From the NCBI GenBank assembly GCA_030158485.1, contig JAOASS010000009.1, positions 124,001 to 188,000 on the forward strand: 64,000 nt of DNA, written 5' to 3'. This document shows positions 60,278 through 64,000 of this stretch, piece after piece. The notes under the pieces were generated by a model. It saw only the letters and a list, made by a program, of their open reading frames with translations. It had not been told where the DNA came from and ran no database searches. Position 1 is the stretch's first letter. Each line of letters begins with the position of its first letter. Position numbers and translations under genes: made by a program. This DNA comes from Pseudobdellovibrionaceae bacterium (GTDB lineage Bacteria > Bdellovibrionota > Bdellovibrionia > Bdellovibrionales > Bdellovibrionaceae).

Positions 60278-60447
60278 GAATCAACTCCTCATCCAGATTA
60301 AACAATAGCATAATGAAAGTGGCCCTAAAATTTCTTAGGGTTTTAAAGTCTTACTCTTGGTCTTAAGGCCAGGTGGTTTTTTCAAAATGATGACCAGCCT
60401 TGTGAAACGGGAAAGAAACTCAATAAACTGTTGAAAGAGGTCAATCT

Positions 60448-61161
60448 ATGAATATTTGGATCGTCATTCAGCTGATGGTAAATTTGCTATTTTTGGCAGG
60501 TATTTTATTTCTTTTAATCAATCGAAAGCAAACTCAAAAAGATGATATTAAGTTCAGTAAAGGTCTTCAAATTCTTCAAAATAAAATTTCAGTGTTGGAA
60601 GATTTATCAGACCAGACTGATGAGCAAGTTAGATCTCTGACTCAGCTTTTAGAAGCCAAGTATCGTGAAATTCAAGGACTGCTTGTTGAATCTGATCAGC
60701 AGATACAAAAAATGGAAGAAGTCGCTAAAAATATTGGAGCTCAGGTAGAATCTTCTTCTTCCGTGATGAACAATCAATCTTCGACTGAAATTCAATCAAT
60801 GAATAAGTACGTAAAAGCTGCGCAAATGGCTCATTCGGGAAAAACAATTGAAGAAGTCATTCGCGAAATTGATATCACGCGTGGAGAAGCAGAGCTTATT
60901 GTGGCTATGAACAAAGACCAACTCACATTTAATCAGAATACGCTGCCTCTTTGGGTGCAGCCAGAAAAAGCAGCGGCTCCCCAAGCCAGCACTGTTGGGG
61001 CAGAGTTTTTGAAAGCTCTTAAATTCGGATCTCAAGGTGAAAATAATTCTACCAGTCCGCAGAATCCCCAAGCAGCAGCAGCGCAAAATATGCCAAAACC
61101 AATAGATAAAACAAGTTCGTCGATTAGACCCTTTGAATTTAGAAGAATTGATTTAGGTTAG
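60448..61161 (+). CDS. DUF2802-like membrane coiled-coil protein
   Basis: The 237-residue protein has an N-terminal membrane helix (about 4-24), a coiled coil (about 35-100), and a conserved motif YVKAAQMAHSGKTIEEVIREI then DITRGEAELIVAMN. This resembles the DUF2802 helix-turn-helix-like end seen in proteins encoded near flagellar genes. A disordered Ala/Gln-rich tail ends the protein. Its function is unknown. The ATG is preceded by AGAGG, and the upstream gap of 170 bases shows a possible TAAGG motif but no clear promoter. Confidence 0.6.
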   Translation: MNIWIVIQLMVNLLFLAGILFLLINRKQTQKDDIKFSKGLQILQNKISVLEDLSDQTDEQVRSLTQLLEAKYREIQGLLVESDQQIQKMEEVAKNIGAQVESSSSVMNNQSSTEIQSMNKYVKAAQMAHSGKTIEEVIREIDITRGEAELIVAMNKDQLTFNQNTLPLWVQPEKAAAPQASTVGAEFLKALKFGSQGENNSTSPQNPQAAAAQNMPKPIDKTSSSIRPFEFRRIDLG

Positions 61162-61215
61162 ATTTAACTTCATCCGAAGAGCCCCCTTTGGGCCATTCAT
61201 GTGGTGGGGTAGATT

Positions 61216-61731
61216 CTAACGAGTACTTTCTTTTGTAAAAAGAGTAAAAAAGTATTTTACGATGTAGTCAATTTTGACAGGGATATTTTCATGCACCCAG
61301 TGAAGCTCTCCAAAAGCTCCGAAACGAGCTTCGATTAAACATTCTTCGCCTATTAGTTTTTCTTTGAAATTTTGGGGGCTTAGAGCTGTCGATGAGGGAA
61401 CGTAGGAAGAAGGTATAAAATTGACTCGGATCGAAATCATACCGGGTGCTTTAAAGCTGACTACCAACTTATAGCCGTGTCGAAAAAGCATAAAGTCTGA
61501 ATGGGTTTTTGCTATTCCATAAAGTTTCACCAAGCCTGGAACATCGCCTTTAAGTTCGTTAAAAGCTGTCATGGCATCTTGGAATTCATTTTTTAGCTGT
61601 ATTAAATATTGAATGCTTTCCTGAATTATCAGCTGTTCTGGAGAAACGTCTTCAGGCGCTTCAATCATGCCTTCATTTTCAATTAAAGATTCTGCGTGGA
61701 CAAGTTCTTGAATCCAAAGGATTTTTTCCAT
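61216..61731 (-). CDS. Unknown 171-residue cytoplasmic protein
   Basis: It has no signal or membrane segment. A helical N-terminal half (ESLIENEGMIEAPEDVSPEQ, IQYLIQLKNEFQDAM) is followed by a beta-rich half (GYKLVVSFKAPGMISIRVNF, EECLIEARFGAFGELHWVH). I recognise no family. Its start lies 49 bases downstream of the propeller-barrel gene stop, so it may be the second gene of that minus-strand unit. Confidence 0.6.
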   Translation of the reverse strand: MEKILWIQELVHAESLIENEGMIEAPEDVSPEQLIIQESIQYLIQLKNEFQDAMTAFNELKGDVPGLVKLYGIAKTHSDFMLFRHGYKLVVSFKAPGMISIRVNFIPSSYVPSSTALSPQNFKEKLIGEECLIEARFGAFGELHWVHENIPVKIDYIVKYFFTLFTKESTR

Positions 61732-61779
61732 ACTTTAAGTTTTGAAAGTGCAGGGCCTGAAGTCAAGCGAAAAGCCCTA

Positions 61780-64000
61780 TTAAAATGCAAGGCCTGATTT
61801 GATTTGGAAGTACGATGAGGGATTTTCAGCATACTGATTTTCAAAAGGGGCATGGAGACCTCGAACAAGTTCTATTGGAATAATATAACCCAAAGTTGTA
61901 TCCATTTTAAGTTCAAGCCCTGCGCTTGCAAAAATTTGATCAGTTTTAAGGCGAACATTCGTTTTTTGAGATTGTTTGTAGCCATAGCCATCAAGTGCAA
62001 TGGCATCAACGACTACAGCCCCGTGAATTCTTTTAATATAAAAAGGCAGAAGGCCATTTCCTTTTGTATAAGACATCAGGGGAAAGCGGTATTCAAGGTT
62101 ACTATTATAAATATTTCGACCGACGAATTGGCCCTCTAAATATCCACGAATTAAAAAGCTAGAAGTTAGTGGGGTTGAATAGATTGTAGACGAGTCTCCC
62201 AAAATGCTAGGAACTTTTCTATTGGTTACAAGGGCTTTTAAGTCAAAAGCAATGGCGTGTCTCTCTGGTAGCCAGTGACTCCAATAGCCAGCACCTTTTA
62301 AAAGGTACTGGTTATATTCTTGAAGAAAAGTAGATTTGTTAAAATAGGAATAGGTAACAGAAGCATTTCCGCCTTCTTCAGGTGATATCATCCAGGGGGT
62401 TTGTTTTGCGTTTGAAAATGAAAATGTGACTTGTGGTCCGTTTCTTTCGTAAAGATCGAAATCACTTTCATATTTTGCATCAATATAAGAAAAAGAAGTT
62501 CCCCAATCATCTGAAATTTTAATTGTATCAGGAATGATCGTAATCGCATGAGCTTGATTATAATAAACAGAACTTGTTCCTACAAAATTTCTTGCATATC
62601 GGGATGATTGCAAGGCCCAAGGCCACTTATAAACGCGATTTGTGTAAGATACATCATAAGAGATTTCTTCAATACCAGTATCATATAAGGTGCTGAGCCC
62701 GTAAGCGTGTTGAAAAGTAGGATCATTTCCCGACGTTGTGACGGAGAGTAAAACCCCCTTACTTGCTGATGATCCAGAAATAAAAGGAATCCAATAATGA
62801 GGCCAAAGTTTATAAGGTCGATCGATGGGTTTTGAATCAAAACTAATATCAATCGCTTTAGGGAGTGTCGTAACAGATTGTACAAGGGAATCGATGGCAG
62901 GAAGTTTCTGGATAGATTTTTTTAAACTATCTACTGAAAAATAAAAAAGCTGTGGCCCTTCCGAAGTCATGACGACGGCATAAACTGAGCCAAATCTGGG
63001 GTCCACAGCAAAATCAAGAACTGTTGTTTTAAGATGAGTTTTAGGATTTGAAAGTTGGTTTTTATGAACCGTATAAAGATTAAAGACACGATTCAAGTCA
63101 GACATGACCCATATTTCAGAACCTACTTTTAAAGGGCGTCTTAACCTTGTGCCTAGATCATTATAAAGAGTGGACTTGTTTGTTGATAAATCCCAAAGGT
63201 AAAGGGATTCTTTGCCATTTTTTAAAAAAGAGTAAAGGATTTGTGATTCCGTCAAATAAAGGGGTGACGCAATTCTTTCGTCTAATTCGCTTGTGAAAAG
63301 AGTTTTTACATTTTTTGTACTGAGATCAAGAGTTCGGAGCGCAGTTCTTCCACCCTCAATTCCAACAAAAACAACTTCAGTTTCAAGAGGATTAACTTGC
63401 GCTTCGCGTCCTCTTAATTTTTTTGTCAAACGAGTCTTTTTTTTGTTTAAAATATCGTAAACAAATAAATCCGAATAAGCTTCAACTTGGCTGGCGGGTT
63501 TAATTTCATTGAATATTATTTTATAGGATTGAGGAAAAAAACGAGCTTCTTTTATTTCGCCTTTTGCAATTTCTTGAATCGATCCTAGATTTTGCTTTTC
63601 ATCAACTTCTGCAATTTTGATTCTTTGTTCGGGTCGCTTATCTTGACCTACCCATAAAATGTATTTTCCATCTCCGCTGAAAGAAGGCGATCTGATCAGA
63701 ACATCTGAGGTTATAATTTGAGCGGGTTGATCAAAAGGAACTGTCGAAAGTTTTTTAACTTGGCTTGTGGCTTTTTCTTCCCAGTGTATTAAGCTTTCAT
63801 TGTAGATTTCTTCATAAGTTTTTTGAGCCACCGACTGCGTCACGCGGTCCAGAACATAGGGAACTGTTCCACCGTGAGCTTCTGTCATTGCTTTTAGGGC
63901 TTTTTCGCCTTGTTGTTGAATTAAAAAACACATTGTAAGAGAGCCAAAAAAATAGGGTCTTGATCCGTAGGGCCATTCTGGAAGATTTTCATTAGCTTGT
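61780..64000 (-). CDS. Beta-propeller plus outer-membrane barrel protein, 5' end missing
   Basis: The frame is open through the right edge; the first visible codons continue upstream of the ATG at 63933 (WPYGSRPYFFGSLTMCFLIQ), so the true start is outside. From N to C: a peptidase-like end, then a TolB/WD40-type propeller (about 60-380, with FSGDGKYILWVGQD and LYLWDLSTNKS), then a beta-barrel of about 300 residues ending in LVRGLHAPFENQYAEN and a terminal KSGLAF with a final Phe, as outer-membrane proteins have. The C-terminal part resembles surface-antigen (Omp85-like) barrels. Such fusions suggest a surface-processing protein, possibly a peptidase. The missing N terminus would decide. Confidence 0.75.
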   Translation of the reverse strand, partial: QANENLPEWPYGSRPYFFGSLTMCFLIQQQGEKALKAMTEAHGGTVPYVLDRVTQSVAQKTYEEIYNESLIHWEEKATSQVKKLSTVPFDQPAQIITSDVLIRSPSFSGDGKYILWVGQDKRPEQRIKIAEVDEKQNLGSIQEIAKGEIKEARFFPQSYKIIFNEIKPASQVEAYSDLFVYDILNKKKTRLTKKLRGREAQVNPLETEVVFVGIEGGRTALRTLDLSTKNVKTLFTSELDERIASPLYLTESQILYSFLKNGKESLYLWDLSTNKSTLYNDLGTRLRRPLKVGSEIWVMSDLNRVFNLYTVHKNQLSNPKTHLKTTVLDFAVDPRFGSVYAVVMTSEGPQLFYFSVDSLKKSIQKLPAIDSLVQSVTTLPKAIDISFDSKPIDRPYKLWPHYWIPFISGSSASKGVLLSVTTSGNDPTFQHAYGLSTLYDTGIEEISYDVSYTNRVYKWPWALQSSRYARNFVGTSSVYYNQAHAITIIPDTIKISDDWGTSFSYIDAKYESDFDLYERNGPQVTFSFSNAKQTPWMISPEEGGNASVTYSYFNKSTFLQEYNQYLLKGAGYWSHWLPERHAIAFDLKALVTNRKVPSILGDSSTIYSTPLTSSFLIRGYLEGQFVGRNIYNSNLEYRFPLMSYTKGNGLLPFYIKRIHGAVVVDAIALDGYGYKQSQKTNVRLKTDQIFASAGLELKMDTTLGYIIPIELVRGLHAPFENQYAENPSSYFQIKSGLAF

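Noticed and set aside
1-64000. tRNA or rRNA genes
   Set aside because: I did not see a T-loop GGTTCGAATC-type box with matching acceptor stem, nor 16S/23S conserved stretches. A tRNAscan run would be needed to be sure.

Overview
The window is an AT-rich chromosomal segment from a Gram-negative flagellate, most likely a member of the Bdellovibrio and like organisms. That placement is an inference. It rests on the low-GC codon use, three short flagellin genes with a CsrA-FliW pair, L- and P-ring genes (so an outer membrane), menaquinone genes, and many lipoproteins and large motor or coiled-coil proteins. I saw no tRNA, rRNA, CRISPR array, insertion sequence or phage gene. It reads as core chromosome rather than an island.

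Layout. (1) 1-8421 is a flagellar block on the + strand: end of flgG, flgA, flgH, flgI, an unknown small gene, flgJ, flgM, flgN, flgK, flgL, then csrA behind its own sigma-28 promoter, and fliW. (2) 8453-16339 holds rmuC (-) and a menaquinone block: menA, menC, menE, a polyprenyl synthase and a decayed UbiA/MenA paralogue, mixed with a thioredoxin-like ferredoxin, a cysteine-cluster protein and rsmJ. (3) 16336-19577 has a membrane protein, a SpoIIE-type phosphatase lacking metal ligands, and citrate synthase. (4) 19742-25095 is a three-gene operon with a MotB/OmpA-like stator with a very long stalk, a TolQ/MotA/ZorA-like channel, and an FHA-coiled-coil membrane protein. It looks like a dedicated ion-driven machine and is my best candidate for an undescribed system. 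(5) 25105-33999 contains housekeeping genes, lipoproteins, an aldehyde-dehydrogenase-like pseudoenzyme preceded by a structured RNA with a strong terminator, ddl, elbB, a GNAT enzyme, ferredoxin, nth and a DoxX protein. (6) 34004-37113 is a thiamine ABC transporter (thiB-thiP-thiQ). (7) 37145-49550 carries three flagellins, each behind a sigma-28 promoter and a long structured leader. A moxR-DUF58-transglutaminase operon (-), a pseudopilin gene, flaG, fliD, fliS and a FliT-like gene lie among them. (8) 49737-54044 starts with a textbook sigma-54 promoter and encodes a TPR protein, a Rossmann-fold protein and two GT9 glycosyltransferases, probably a surface or flagellin glycosylation operon. 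(9) 54031-64000 has an unknown gene, a histidine kinase and receiver, rsmD, coaD, an aspartate aminotransferase, a VWA lipoprotein, a DUF2802-like gene and a large propeller plus outer-membrane-barrel protein cut by the right edge.

How it works together. FliA (sigma-28) with its anti-sigma FlgM would time csrA and flagellin transcription. FlgN, FliS and the FliT-like protein are export chaperones. CsrA and its antagonist FliW would set flagellin translation. Hairpins with GGA in the loop lie over the csrA and flagellin-2 ribosome sites and in the flgN and fliW leaders, which fits that model. All functions are inferred from the sequence and remembered family motifs; no search was run.
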